Source: Bacteroides sp. (GTDB lineage Bacteria; Bacillota; Clostridia; Lachnospirales; Lachnospiraceae). From it: DNA of 64,000 nucleotides. Below the pieces are notes generated by a model. The model was not told the DNA's origin, made no database searches, and saw nothing but the letters and a program-made list of their open reading frames with translations. A program made the translations under genes and the position numbers. The stretch covers positions 1-64,000 of the forward strand of contig JAMPBO010000011.1 in NCBI GenBank assembly GCA_023666705.1, written 5' to 3'. Each line of letters starts with the position of its first letter. Position 1 is the stretch's first letter. This document shows positions 34,684 through 43,681 of this stretch, one piece after another.

Positions 34684-35508
34684 ATGCATTGTACAATGTG
34701 TGGAGCAGTAGTTCCTGACGGGCAATCTGTCTGTCCAACTTGTGGAAATGCTGTTACATCAGGTGCTCCGGCACAGCCTGCGAATCAGCAGGGTGGTCCA
34801 CAACCTATGAATCAGCAGATGGGCGGTCCTATGGGTCAGCCAATGGGCAGTCCACAGCCTATGAGTCAGCCAATGGGCAATCCACAACCAATGGGTGGTC
34901 AACAGCCTATGATGAATCAACAAATGGGCTATCAGCAACAGCCTATGATGAATCAGCAGATGGGCTATCAGCAACAGCCTATGATGAATCAGCAGATGGG
35001 TTATCAACAACAGCCTATGAGACAACAGGGTCCGGCAATCTCCGTTAATGTAGGTGGCATCAAATCCATGATGAATGGCGACTTTGTTAAACTGTTAGGC
35101 TTTATCGGTGCATTTCTTATCACCTTGGCACCTTTCCTTAGCTGGTTTAATTCAACAGAGTATTTCAAGATGTCATTCAACCTTTTTGGATACGGTAAGT
35201 CAAACGAGGAGGGCGGCATAACCGTTTGTGCAATATTTATCCTCATTTTCGGTTTGTTCCTCATCACCTTGGAAATGGCTGACTACATAAAGTCCTTAAG
35301 CGGCATTAAATCCGTTACATCAACTATTCCTTATGTTGAAGTTATAGTTGCTGCAATCGCATTAATCCTCTTAATTGTATGTTTCTTCAACGGCGACTTA
35401 AAGGATGCTGCAAAGGAAGATGGTGTAAACCGCGGTATCGGCTTTTTGTTCGGACTGATTGGTTGTCTTTCATCGGCAGCAGCCAACATGTTAAGACGTG
35501 TAGGATAA
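34684..35508 (+). CDS. Zinc-ribbon membrane protein with Q/M/P repeats
   Basis: The 274-residue product starts at 34684 after AGGAGG. CTMCGAVVPDGQSVCPTCG is an N-terminal zinc ribbon. Residues about 30-118 are Gln/Met/Pro/Gly-rich, with MNQQMGYQQQPM repeated three times, reflected in a 36-base DNA repeat (around 34909-35025). Four hydrophobic segments follow (about 140-158, 182-205, 222-240, 250-268). Such zinc-ribbon/low-complexity/membrane proteins are common in Lachnospiraceae and of unknown function. It is followed by a terminator and two related membrane genes. Confidence 0.75.
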   Translation: MHCTMCGAVVPDGQSVCPTCGNAVTSGAPAQPANQQGGPQPMNQQMGGPMGQPMGSPQPMSQPMGNPQPMGGQQPMMNQQMGYQQQPMMNQQMGYQQQPMMNQQMGYQQQPMRQQGPAISVNVGGIKSMMNGDFVKLLGFIGAFLITLAPFLSWFNSTEYFKMSFNLFGYGKSNEEGGITVCAIFILIFGLFLITLEMADYIKSLSGIKSVTSTIPYVEVIVAAIALILLIVCFFNGDLKDAAKEDGVNRGIGFLFGLIGCLSSAAANMLRRVG

Positions 35509-35553
35509 TATTATTAAATTTAATGTAAACATTTTGTTTAATATATGATAGAA

Positions 35554-35584
35554 TGAGACTGTCACCTTGTGATAGTCTCATTTT
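35554..35584 (+). terminator. Terminator after the Q/M/P-repeat gene
   Basis: TGAGACTGTCAC (35554-35565) and GTGATAGTCTCA (35569-35580) form a stem with one mismatch, followed by TTTT. Confidence 0.75.
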
Positions 35585-35663
35585 AAATTTAACAAAGGTT
35601 TCTATTATAATGAAAGAACATTTTGTATCAGCCACTTGCTGATGTTCAAAAAGGAGGGTTTAT

Positions 35664-36359
35664 ATGCAGTGCAGTAACTGTGGAAAAGAAATAAAGGATG
35701 GCATGGACTACTGTATGGAATGTGGTGCACCGATAGAGGAGCCTGCCGTACTCAGCAAAGAAACAATTAAAGCATCGCAAAAAAAGGCACCACAAATGAT
35801 TGAGGAGCAAGGTTCATTTTTTGACCTGTCGGGATATGTAGATAAGCTAAAATCCTCCATTACCATTTTGCTTGCCTTCATTGGTGCGTTATTGCTTTAT
35901 TTTTCTTCCTTCTCATCATGGATATGGAGCAGACTGTTTGATGATAAAACTTCCGCAAACCTGTTTGACCTTGGCAGTAAATCGCAGGAACTGTATCTTG
36001 GTTCATCAAAATTTCTTATATTGGGCATCCTGACATTTGCAGCAGGTCTCCTAATGCTTATTATGTCAGCCTCCACCTTTATAAGACCACTGAAAAAAAT
36101 AAGCACAAATAAGCTTTTGGCATTAATCCTGAAGCTTTTACCTGTTATTATCTCAATTATTGTACTCATTTTGATACTGAAGGATAATGCCTACAGTACA
36201 GCATACAACAATATCAAAAGTCAGATTGAGCTTGCAAAATCATTGGGTGCCTCCTCAAACTTTGATGGCGGCAGAGGGCTTGGTCCTATCCTTTACATTG
36301 CGGGCACATGCATATATGCCGTTTCCGTTTTAATCGATATACTCGAAAACAGGGAGTAA
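35664..36359 (+). CDS. Zinc-ribbon membrane protein
   Basis: The 231-residue product starts MQCSNCGKEIKDGMDYCMECG, a zinc ribbon; AAGGAGGG precedes the ATG. After a polar linker come four hydrophobic segments (about 66-90, 115-138, 153-175, 208-226), arranged like the C-terminal part of the gene at 34684, so the two look like diverged paralogues. The leader has the small hairpin ATCAGC/GCTGAT and the recurrent GCTGATGTTCA motif (35638-35648). Confidence 0.7.
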   Translation: MQCSNCGKEIKDGMDYCMECGAPIEEPAVLSKETIKASQKKAPQMIEEQGSFFDLSGYVDKLKSSITILLAFIGALLLYFSSFSSWIWSRLFDDKTSANLFDLGSKSQELYLGSSKFLILGILTFAAGLLMLIMSASTFIRPLKKISTNKLLALILKLLPVIISIIVLILILKDNAYSTAYNNIKSQIELAKSLGASSNFDGGRGLGPILYIAGTCIYAVSVLIDILENRE

Positions 36360-36398
36360 AATAAATAACCGTTTGCCAAACGAAAGGAACAACATTAT

Positions 36399-36881
36399 AT
36401 GAACAGAAATAAACCTTGGATTTTTAACCCCAGCACAATTTTAGGACTTTTATCGGCAGTATTACTTACACTGGGGATGACCTTACCTGCAATTGACTTT
36501 TCCCATTTTCATAAAAGTGTTGATATTCAATATAATCTTATGAAAATATGTGAAAATGTCGGACTTATTTCAAGTCTGTGGACGGGAATACCATATGGTA
36601 TCATAATCGGTATTGTAGCACTTGTCATATTGTCATTTACAAAAATACCTGTTTTGAAAATACTTCCCTCCCTGCTTGTAACAGCAATGGTTGTGCTTAT
36701 GCTTGTGGACATGGAAAATGTAATAAGCTGGGTAAGCAATGTACTACAAAAATTCAGTGCCACCCAAAGCATTAAGGTAGATATTCAGGAGGTATTCAAA
36801 AGCTTTATGCCAGGCATATATCTTCTTGCCTGCGGAATATTAACAAGCTATATCAGTTGTTTCTTCAAAATAAAGGAATAA
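36399..36881 (+). CDS. Small hypothetical membrane protein
   Basis: The 160-residue product has four hydrophobic segments (about 13-31, 62-82, 88-105, 134-154) like the two preceding genes but lacks a zinc ribbon. AAAGGA lies before the ATG. It is 39 bases behind the zinc-ribbon gene, so co-transcription is likely. It ends at a strong terminator shared with the convergent gene. Confidence 0.65.
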   Translation: MNRNKPWIFNPSTILGLLSAVLLTLGMTLPAIDFSHFHKSVDIQYNLMKICENVGLISSLWTGIPYGIIIGIVALVILSFTKIPVLKILPSLLVTAMVVLMLVDMENVISWVSNVLQKFSATQSIKVDIQEVFKSFMPGIYLLACGILTSYISCFFKIKE

Positions 36882-36929
36882 TATTATACATATAATCTTT
36901 CTAAATAAAAAGTATATGATTCAGAAATA

Positions 36930-36965
36930 AAAAATACCCAGAACATAATGTTCCGGGTATTTTTT
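36930..36965. terminator. Bidirectional terminator
   Basis: AAAAAATACCC and GGGTATTTTTT arms with an inner GAAC/GTTC stem stand between two convergent genes and give a T-run in both directions. Confidence 0.9.
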
Positions 36966-36982
36966 GTTTGTACCTTAAAGAA

Positions 36983-37531
36983 TTATTTCTTCTTAAATAC
37001 CATGTCTACACCTTCCGCAGTAAGTGTAATTGTCTTTTCCGAGCTGTTATACTTTCCTTCAAGGGTACTGCTTCCGTCATTTTCTGTGATAATAACCTTG
37101 TCACCATCAAACTTAATCTTAGCAACACCGTTACCCTCAACGCCCATATCTGCCATATCAGCAGAAAGCTCAACCTTGCCAAAGGAAACCTTAAGTGACA
37201 TATCAATCTTCTGACCTGCCTGCTCCTCAAACTCCTCAGCAGTAAATTTCAAACCAAAAGCTGATATTTCTGAAAGCTCATAGGTACCATTGTACTTAAG
37301 CTTCGGAACTAAAAGTACTGCCGCTACAGCTATCACTGCTAAAATAACAACGACCGCTATAATAGGACCTGCTGCACTTTTCTTAGCTGGTGCTGATGCA
37401 GTAGGAGTAGGAGTTGATGAAAATAATGCATCACTTGCTCCGCCCTGACTTGGTGCATCAATTGCATTACCACAAGCAGCACACCAAGTTGAACCCTCTG
37501 GCAACTCTGCTCCACAATTTGGACAATTCAT
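36983..37531 (-). CDS. Zinc-ribbon, single-pass membrane protein
   Basis: The 182-residue product begins MNCPNCGAELPEGSTWCAACG (zinc ribbon), then has a Ser/Thr/Ala/Pro linker, one membrane helix (AAGPIIAVVVILAVIAVAA, about 53-73) and an exported beta-rich domain of about 100 residues. That domain resembles small lipocalin-like or DUF-type domains measuring accumulation of simple repeats such as KIKFDGDKVIITEN. The ribbon would be cytoplasmic. The function is unknown. GAGAGG precedes the ATG. It is convergent with the membrane gene cluster. Confidence 0.7.
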   Translation of the reverse strand: MNCPNCGAELPEGSTWCAACGNAIDAPSQGGASDALFSSTPTPTASAPAKKSAAGPIIAVVVILAVIAVAAVLLVPKLKYNGTYELSEISAFGLKFTAEEFEEQAGQKIDMSLKVSFGKVELSADMADMGVEGNGVAKIKFDGDKVIITENDGSSTLEGKYNSSEKTITLTAEGVDMVFKKK

Positions 37532-37661
37532 AAATGTAACCTCTCTTTCGTCGTACTTTTATAATAACCAACAAAAACTATAACATAAATACGGCAACTT
37601 GTATAGTACAAAAAATTAGAAATATGTTTTTTCTGTGAACAATATCTAACGCTATATCATT

Positions 37662-39599
37662 CTATTGTATGATTTTATCATCAATTTCCTTAACAAGGTC
37701 TGCAATAAACTTCTCTGTATCCATGCTTCCCATGTCACCGTCTTCTCCACGTTTTCTGACTGATATCGTTTTGCTCTCCTCCTCATTTGCTCCGATGATA
37801 AGCATATACGGTATTTTTTGGAGTCTTGCCTCCCTGATTTTGTAGCCTATCTTTTCTGCACGGGAGTCCATGGTTACACGTACACCTGCTGCCTTAAGCT
37901 TATCCACAACAATGCCTGCATAATCAATGTGCTTATCAGAAATCGGAAGGACACGAACCTGCTCCGGTGCAAGCCACGTAGGAAATGCACCTGCATATTT
38001 TTCAATCAGCCATGCAAGGGTTCTCTCATAGCAGCCCATTGATGTTCTGTGGATGATATATGGTCTCTTCTTTTCGCCGTCTTTATCAATATAATACATG
38101 TCAAACTGTTCCGCGATAAATGCATCCCACTGAATGGTAATCATGGTATCTTCCTTGCCGTAAACATTCTTTGCATTGATATCTACCTTTGGTCCATAGA
38201 ATGCAGCTTCGCCCACATCCTCGGTAAACGGTATATTTAATTCATTTAAAATATTTCGGATATCCTGTTCTGTCTGCTCCCAGACCTCAGGCTCTCCGAT
38301 ATATTTTTCCCTATTGTCAGGATCCCATTTAGACAGGTGGTATGTTACATCCTCCTCAACACCAAGTGTCTGAAGACAATATTGTGCAAGTGCAATACAA
38401 TCCTTAAACTCGGAAACCATCTGATCTGGTCTTACAATCAAATGACCCTCTGATATGGTAAACTGGCGGACTCTTGTAAGTCCGTGCATCTCTCCGGAAT
38501 CTTCGTTTCGAAAGAGGGTAGACGTCTCGCCATATCTGCATGGCAGGTCACGATAGGATTTTTGGCTTGCCTTATATACATAATACTGGAATGGACAGGT
38601 CATAGGACGAAGTGCGTATACTTCCTTATCAACCTCCTCATCGCCCAAAACAAACATTCCTTCCTTATAATGATCCCAGTGTCCTGATATTTTGTACAAA
38701 TCACTCTTTGCCATAAGCGGAGTTTTTGTTCTCATGTATCCACGTTTTTCTTCCTCATCCTCAATCCATCTTTGAAGCGTCTGCATAATCTGCACACCCT
38801 TTGGCATGATAAGAGGAAGTCCCTGACCAATAACATCAACGGTAGTAAAAAGTTCAAGCTCGCGACCGAGCTTATTGTGGTCCCTCAGCTTAATGTTTTC
38901 AAGAAACTCCAGTCTTTCATCTAAATCTGCCTTTTTTGTGTAGGCAGTTCCATAAATACGTGTAAGCATCTTATTGTCTGAGTTTCCCCTCCAATAAGCT
39001 CCCGATGAGGATGTAAGCTTAAAGTATTTTACAACCTTGGTATTCATTACATGAGGTCCCGCACAGAGATCCGTAAAATCTCCCTGCGTATAAAAGCTGA
39101 TTACGGCATCCTCAGGAAGGTCATTGATAAGCTCAACCTTATATGGCTCATCCTTTTCCTCCATGAGCTTGATTGCCTCCTCCCTTGAAAGCGTAAAGGA
39201 AGTAATATCATCACCCTTTTTTACTATCTTTTTCATTTCTGCTTCAATATTATCAAGGTCTTCCCTTGTAAGAGACGGCATATCAAAATCATAATAAAAA
39301 CCATTGTCAATTGCTGGTCCTATCGTGCATTTTGCATCAGGATACAGATGCTTTACTGCCTGTGCAAGAACATGACTTGCCGTATGCCAAAAGGTTTTCT
39401 TTCCTGCCTCATCATTGAATGTAAGTATGTTAAGATTTACATCCTTATCTATAATTGTTCTAAGGTCAACAACCTCACCGTCAACTTCACCTGCACATGC
39501 CATGCGGGCTAATCCTTCACTGATATCAGAAGCGATATCTATCACTAACATTGGCTGCTGATATTCCTTTGATGAACCATCCTTTAAAGTAATAATCAT
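37662..39599 (-). CDS. thrS: Threonyl-tRNA synthetase
   Basis: ThrRS charges tRNA-Thr. The 645-residue product has the N-terminal TGS domain, an editing domain with FWHTASHVLAQAVKHLYP (HxxxH) and YDFDMPSL, and the class II core: motif 2 in FRNEDSGEMHGLTRVRQF (about 370-387) and motif 3 in GCYERTLAWLIEKY. The anticodon-binding C-terminus ends normally. AGGAGG precedes the ATG. A T-box leader with its own promoter lies upstream, so expression rises when tRNA-Thr is uncharged. Confidence 0.97.
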   Translation of the reverse strand: MIITLKDGSSKEYQQPMLVIDIASDISEGLARMACAGEVDGEVVDLRTIIDKDVNLNILTFNDEAGKKTFWHTASHVLAQAVKHLYPDAKCTIGPAIDNGFYYDFDMPSLTREDLDNIEAEMKKIVKKGDDITSFTLSREEAIKLMEEKDEPYKVELINDLPEDAVISFYTQGDFTDLCAGPHVMNTKVVKYFKLTSSSGAYWRGNSDNKMLTRIYGTAYTKKADLDERLEFLENIKLRDHNKLGRELELFTTVDVIGQGLPLIMPKGVQIMQTLQRWIEDEEEKRGYMRTKTPLMAKSDLYKISGHWDHYKEGMFVLGDEEVDKEVYALRPMTCPFQYYVYKASQKSYRDLPCRYGETSTLFRNEDSGEMHGLTRVRQFTISEGHLIVRPDQMVSEFKDCIALAQYCLQTLGVEEDVTYHLSKWDPDNREKYIGEPEVWEQTEQDIRNILNELNIPFTEDVGEAAFYGPKVDINAKNVYGKEDTMITIQWDAFIAEQFDMYYIDKDGEKKRPYIIHRTSMGCYERTLAWLIEKYAGAFPTWLAPEQVRVLPISDKHIDYAGIVVDKLKAAGVRVTMDSRAEKIGYKIREARLQKIPYMLIIGANEEESKTISVRKRGEDGDMGSMDTEKFIADLVKEIDDKIIQ

Positions 39600-39629
39600 T
39601 TCGTTTTCTCCTCCTATTTCTGAGCTTTT

Positions 39630-39705
39630 GAACGTCAGCCCATTCCAAATTTGCTTCCAGCAAATGGGCTGACGCTACATGTTAAGTTTTCAGGGAAAAC
39701 TTAAC
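39630..39705 (-). repeat. Double hairpin element between the thrS T-box and its ribosome site
   Basis: CGTCAGCCCATT (39633-39644) and AATGGGCTGACG (39663-39674) form a 12-base stem; GTTAAGTTTTC (39681-39691) and GAAAACTTAAC (39695-39705) form a perfect 11-base stem. The pair resembles the element before parA and lies outside the T-box proper. Confidence 0.7.
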
Positions 39706-39713
39706 ACATTAAT

Positions 39714-39981
39714 AAAAAATCCCCAGCATACTTTCGTATGCTAGGGACGATATATCGCGGTTCCACCCTAGTTCTGCGGCAGCTTTTATCTGCAACAGCA
39801 CTTCATTCCAGATTATAACGTAATCAACGGCTTATATTTTGTATAAGCAGCTCCGAGGTAGTTTTCAGATAAGCGTAAAATAAATTTTCTTTCAGCACAT
39901 TCGAAAATTCTCTCTGTAAATTCGTTTTTATCCTACTCGTCTCATCATAGCTATTAGACTATAAATTTGTTTTATAAAACT
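39714..39981 (-). promoter_or_regulatory. T-box leader of thrS
   Basis: On minus the leader has the Stem I start GATGAGACGAGTAGGATAA, a specifier region with ACTACC (39857-39862, Thr codon ACC or ACT), and the T-box sequence AGGGTGGAACCGCG (39756-39769). The terminator hairpin around CCTAGCATAC/GTATGCTGGGG (39721-39748) with TTTTTT (39714-39720) follows. Uncharged tRNA-Thr would favour the antiterminator. Confidence 0.95.
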
Positions 39982-39987
39982 GTACTA

Positions 39988-40016
39988 ATTTTAAAATCAC
40001 CAATTTGAAATGTCAA
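39988..40016 (-). promoter_or_regulatory. thrS promoter
   Basis: On minus TTGACA (40016-40011), a 17-base spacer and TAAAAT (39993-39988) place transcription start just ahead of the T-box Stem I. Confidence 0.8.
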
Positions 40017-40074
40017 GAGCATATTTTTTATTGCCATAATTTCACTTGCTGCATTATAGTTTGGCTGAAATATG

Positions 40075-40914
40075 CTAATTGATTCCATCAATTTCTTCCT
40101 TACATTTCTTTCCATCTGCCAAAAGTTCACGCAGCCTTTTTGCATCATTGTTTTCCATTGCTTCCTTATACTCGGTCATTGATTTCAGGAATACATCAAT
40201 TTCATAAAGCAGATGCTCTTTATTTTCAAGAAAAAGCTCTGTCCACATGTCTTCATTCAGCCATGCAACTCTTGTCAAATCCTTGTAGCTTCCTGCGGAA
40301 AATCCTACATGCTCCCTTGCGGTCGGACTTTTTACATATGCATTTGAGACAACATGTGCCATCTGTGATGTAAATGCAATCATGGCGTCATGCTTGTCAG
40401 CAGAGCACACTGTTATTTTTCCAAACCGAATCGGAGCCAACAGCTGCTTTGCCTTGTTGATAACCGCTTCGTCATTCATATTTTCAGGAACAAGCACCAT
40501 AGATGCACCGTCATACATAGTTTTTGTGCTGTATTTGATACCTGAAAAATGTCTTCCCGCCATGGGATGCCCACCTATAAATGTAAATCCATATTGCTTT
40601 GCTATAGGAAAACATTCCCTGCAAACATCCTTTTTTATACCGCAGCAGTCAATCACCACGGTTTTTTTGTCAATATATGGAGCCATTTTTTTTATATAAT
40701 CAATGGAAGCTTTCGGATAAAGTGCTACAAGTATCAGATTACACTCTGCAATATTATTTTCGGAAAGCTCCCCATCAATTATTTTTTGTTCATAAGCGGA
40801 TGCCATAACCTCTTTGCTTATATCATAGCCAAGACATTTATGCTCATCATTATCGCTAAATGCTTTTGCAAATGACCCACCGATAAGTCCAAGTCCTACT
40901 ATACCAATTGTCAT
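40075..40914 (-). CDS. tyrA: Prephenate dehydrogenase (TyrA-like)
   Basis: The enzyme oxidises prephenate to 4-hydroxyphenylpyruvate with NAD(P)+ in tyrosine synthesis. The Rossmann loop IGIVGLGLIGGSFAKAF opens the protein, GGHPMAGRHFSG (about 112-123) carries the catalytic His region, and FTSQMAHVVSNAYV and SFSAGSYKDLTRVAW-like sequence (VGFSAGSYKDLTRVA) follow as in the family. The length, 279 residues, fits a monofunctional enzyme without an ACT domain. It is 13 bases behind jag and probably reads through from that operon, an unusual companion. Confidence 0.9.
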   Translation of the reverse strand: MTIGIVGLGLIGGSFAKAFSDNDEHKCLGYDISKEVMASAYEQKIIDGELSENNIAECNLILVALYPKASIDYIKKMAPYIDKKTVVIDCCGIKKDVCRECFPIAKQYGFTFIGGHPMAGRHFSGIKYSTKTMYDGASMVLVPENMNDEAVINKAKQLLAPIRFGKITVCSADKHDAMIAFTSQMAHVVSNAYVKSPTAREHVGFSAGSYKDLTRVAWLNEDMWTELFLENKEHLLYEIDVFLKSMTEYKEAMENNDAKRLRELLADGKKCKEEIDGIN

Positions 40915-40927
40915 TTTACATACCTTC

Positions 40928-41551
40928 TTACTTTTTAAGATATATTACAACCTTGCGGTATGGCTCTTCTCCCTCACTTCTTGTTCCTACATATTTGTCA
41001 TTTTGCAGGGCAGAGTGAATAATTCTTCTCTCATAAGGGTTCATAGGCTCAAGCGTAAATGACCTTCTTGTCCTCTTAACCTTAAATGCAATATTTTTAG
41101 CAAGATTTTCAAGGGTATCCTTTCTTCTGGAACGGTAATTCTCGGTATCAAGCTTAACCCTGATATAAGACTCACTCTTTTTGTTTACATATAAGCTAAT
41201 CAGGTACTGAAGTGAATCAAGCGTCTGTCCACGCTTTCCAATCAGAATACCCATATTGGGTCCTGATACCTCAATATCCATGTTTGAGCTTTCCTCGTCA
41301 AAGTTTACCTCAACACTTGCCTCAATATCCATAACCTTAAATAACTGGTTTAAGTATTCATAAATATCATCAATAAATGAATCCTTTTTCTTTGCTTTTA
41401 TAACGGCAGGCTTTGAGCCTATTCCCAAAAATCCTGAGGAACCTTTCTCAACAACCTCATAATCAAGCTCTGTACTTGCAACACCCAATTCCATGGAAGC
41501 TGCAGTGATAGCTTCCTCAACCGTTTTTGCTTTGAATTCTCTATACTCCAT
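40928..41551 (-). CDS. jag: RNA-binding protein Jag (KhpB/EloR)
   Basis: The 207-residue product has a Jag_N domain (about 1-50, ending GFLGIGSKPAVI), a KH domain with NMGILIGKRGQTLDSLQYL (about 96-115) and a C-terminal R3H domain (PMNPYERRIIHSALQ). It binds RNA and in streptococci controls cell elongation with KhpA. It lies 16 bases behind yidC, the usual place. AGAGGT precedes the ATG. Confidence 0.95.
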   Translation of the reverse strand: MEYREFKAKTVEEAITAASMELGVASTELDYEVVEKGSSGFLGIGSKPAVIKAKKKDSFIDDIYEYLNQLFKVMDIEASVEVNFDEESSNMDIEVSGPNMGILIGKRGQTLDSLQYLISLYVNKKSESYIRVKLDTENYRSRRKDTLENLAKNIAFKVKRTRRSFTLEPMNPYERRIIHSALQNDKYVGTRSEGEEPYRKVVIYLKK

Positions 41552-41567
41552 TGTACTTACCTCTTAT

Positions 41568-42836
41568 TTACTTTTTATTGTTATTGTTGTCATTGTATCT
41601 TTGTAAAAGGTTTGCCTTTGCTGCAAGGCTGCCCTCCCTATACTTCTTAACCTCACCACCTGTATTCATGGTATTGGAAGTATAGCTTTTTAAGCTTGTG
41701 GAAGAAACCTTATTGTTAAGCTGGGTACTCTGTCCCTCAGCCTGTCCCATGGCTGCTTCCTGCATTCTTTCCATAAATGATTTCTTTCCTGAAGCTTTTC
41801 TCTTTGCATTTTTCTTTGCTGCTTTTGCTTTACATTTTTCCACAACCTTTTCCATGTCACACTTACTGAAATAAGTATTGATGCAGATTGTAGTCAAAAA
41901 GCTTAAAAATGATCCTGTTGCCCAGTAAAGACCAAGACCTGCAGGAACATTTACACAGACGATAAATGACATAACTGGAAAAATCTTCATCATCATGTTC
42001 ATTGTTTTCATGGTTGCCTGCTGCGTAGGATCATCGCTTGCCTGTTGTGGTGTTACTTTCATACTTAAATACTGGAACACCATGGAAAGAACAGGTATTG
42101 CAAAGGCAGCAGTCAGTGCAAAGCCCGGAGCAGTTGATAAATCTATGCCTCCGATAAAGCTGTACACATGCTTAATATTTTCAGCATTACTGTTTATTGC
42201 ATTTATAATGTCAGGATTTCCTGCAAATAATGTTTTGAGTGAATCAAGTGCATCTGCAGGCAGCTTTGCTAGTACATCGATAAAGGTATCAACATTTGAT
42301 GTGTCAAGGGTAATTGCCTTTATTGAGGCTGCATACTCTCCATTCTGATGAAACTCCTGAAACGCTTTAACAGCACTGTCGTCTGCTTTAATAGCCTGAG
42401 CAATCGGGCTATAATAATCATAAATCTTACTGACATACGCAGGGAAATTTTGTATAACCCTGTATAATGCAAGGAAAATAGGCATCTGGATAAGGGAAGT
42501 AAGACATCCTCCTGTCATGCTTACACCGTATTTGTCCTGCAACTCACGAAGCTCATTTTGTTGCTTAAGAACAGATTCCTGATCTTTTTTTCCTTTATAC
42601 TTCTTATTAATCTTGTTGACCTCAGGCTGAATATAATTCATTACCTTTGTAGATTTATTCTGCTTAATTAAAGGTACAAGCAGACATAACCTTGCCAACA
42701 CCGTAAAAAGAATAATTGCAACACCTATATTTACTATTCCTATATTAGTAAGTGCATTATAAAGCACATTCAGAATAGCACCTAAAAGCTTTGCAATCGG
42801 TTTGATAATAAATCCACCTTGCTGCGTTAATAACAT
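41568..42836 (-). CDS. yidC: Membrane protein insertase YidC (SpoIIIJ)
   Basis: YidC inserts proteins into the cytoplasmic membrane, with or without SecYEG. ATGGAGG precedes the ATG at 42836, so I prefer it to the ATG four codons earlier. The 422-residue product has five hydrophobic segments; NIGVAIILFTVLARLCLLVPL holds the conserved hydrophilic-groove Arg, and QMPIFLALYRVI is the family signature. A roughly 100-residue insert lies between helices 2 and 3, longer than in Bacillus. The basic C-terminus may contact the ribosome. It has no lipobox. Confidence 0.95.
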   Translation of the reverse strand: MLLTQQGGFIIKPIAKLLGAILNVLYNALTNIGIVNIGVAIILFTVLARLCLLVPLIKQNKSTKVMNYIQPEVNKINKKYKGKKDQESVLKQQNELRELQDKYGVSMTGGCLTSLIQMPIFLALYRVIQNFPAYVSKIYDYYSPIAQAIKADDSAVKAFQEFHQNGEYAASIKAITLDTSNVDTFIDVLAKLPADALDSLKTLFAGNPDIINAINSNAENIKHVYSFIGGIDLSTAPGFALTAAFAIPVLSMVFQYLSMKVTPQQASDDPTQQATMKTMNMMMKIFPVMSFIVCVNVPAGLGLYWATGSFLSFLTTICINTYFSKCDMEKVVEKCKAKAAKKNAKRKASGKKSFMERMQEAAMGQAEGQSTQLNNKVSSTSLKSYTSNTMNTGGEVKKYREGSLAAKANLLQRYNDNNNNKK

Positions 42837-42847
42837 TTTTTCCTCCA

Positions 42848-43060
42848 TTATGGAACAGGATCATATCCTCCCTTTGAAAATGGATTACACCGCAATACTC
42901 TCCAGACTGTTAAAGCGGTTCCCTTAAAAAAACCATGCTTTTCATATGCCTCAATGGCATACTGCGAACAGGTCGGAGTATATTTACAATGACCATATCC
43001 AATAAAACGGGACAAATATTTTCTATAAAACTTAATTAAAGCAATACAAATTTTCTTCAT
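42848..43060 (-). CDS. yidD: Membrane protein insertion efficiency factor YidD
   Basis: The 70-residue product is complete and matches the family in [31 protein letters not shown], of which the segment [11 protein letters not shown] is diagnostic, and in [19 protein letters not shown] at the end. It lies between rnpA and yidC, as usual. Confidence 0.96.
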   Translation of the reverse strand: MKKICIALIKFYRKYLSRFIGYGHCKYTPTCSQYAIEAYEKHGFFKGTALTVWRVLRCNPFSKGGYDPVP

Positions 43061-43113
43061 TCAATCACTTTCTTTTCTTAACATGTCAAGCCTTACTCAC
43101 CTGACATAATTTC

Positions 43114-43455
43114 TTATTCATCAACAATAATGTGATGAAGCCTGGACAAATGCAAAAAGGAGCTTTCTATCTCACGATATGATTTATCCTTTGCTGCAGC
43201 TCTTGCTATAACTACAATGTCATATCCCTGCTTCAGCCTGTCCTTATTAAGTCTATAGCTTTCTCTTATCAATCTTGTTATACGATGCCTGACCACACTA
43301 TTTCCAACTTTTTTACTAACAGAGATTCCAATTCTACTGTAATCTAAGCTGTTGGCACTTAGATACATCACTAAATATTTATTGGCAAACGATTCTCTAT
43401 GGTTATACACCTTGCCGAACTCTCTGCTGTTTTTTAGAGTAACGATATTTTTCAT
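43114..43455 (-). CDS. rnpA: Ribonuclease P protein component
   Basis: The 113-residue protein helps the RNase P RNA cut the 5' leaders of tRNA precursors. The signature RIGISVSKKVGNSVVRHRITR-like stretch (here ISVSKKVGNSVVRHRI, about 43-58) followed by RLIRESYR is the RNA-binding RNR motif. AAGGTGAT precedes the ATG. It is separated from rpmH by a terminator, which would lower its expression relative to L34. Confidence 0.96.
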   Translation of the reverse strand: MKNIVTLKNSREFGKVYNHRESFANKYLVMYLSANSLDYSRIGISVSKKVGNSVVRHRITRLIRESYRLNKDRLKQGYDIVVIARAAAKDKSYREIESSFLHLSRLHHIIVDE

Positions 43456-43514
43456 TTAATCACCTTGTGATTTTAATTTGCAAAGGACCATGCCAATAGG
43501 AAACTTATTTTCCT

Positions 43515-43548
43515 ATTAAAAACAAAAGGTCACAACGAATTGTGACCT
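43515..43548 (-). terminator. Terminator/attenuator directly after rpmH
   Basis: On minus AGGTCACAA and TTGTGACCT form a nine-base stem with loop TTCG, then TTTTGTTTTT. The rpmH stop TAG overlaps the stem. It should stop most transcripts before rnpA. Confidence 0.9.
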
Positions 43549-43681
43549 ACGCTGACAATCTTTTTCTTCCCTTTGCTCTTCTTGCGGCCAATACTTTTCT
43601 TCCATTGGAAGTGCTCATTCTCTTTCTGAATCCATGAACCTTTGATCTCTGTCTCCTCTTTGGCTGAAATGTCATTTTCAT
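43547..43681 (-). CDS. rpmH: 50S ribosomal protein L34
   Basis: The 44-codon gene reads [19 protein letters not shown] and continues [19 protein letters not shown] to RKRLSA, an unmistakable L34. GAAAGGAGA precedes the ATG. It is the last minus-strand gene before the polarity switch, as expected next to an origin, but it is separated from dnaA by 8 kb of accessory sequence. Confidence 0.98.
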   Translation of the reverse strand: MKMTFQPKRRQRSKVHGFRKRMSTSNGRKVLAARRAKGRKRLSA

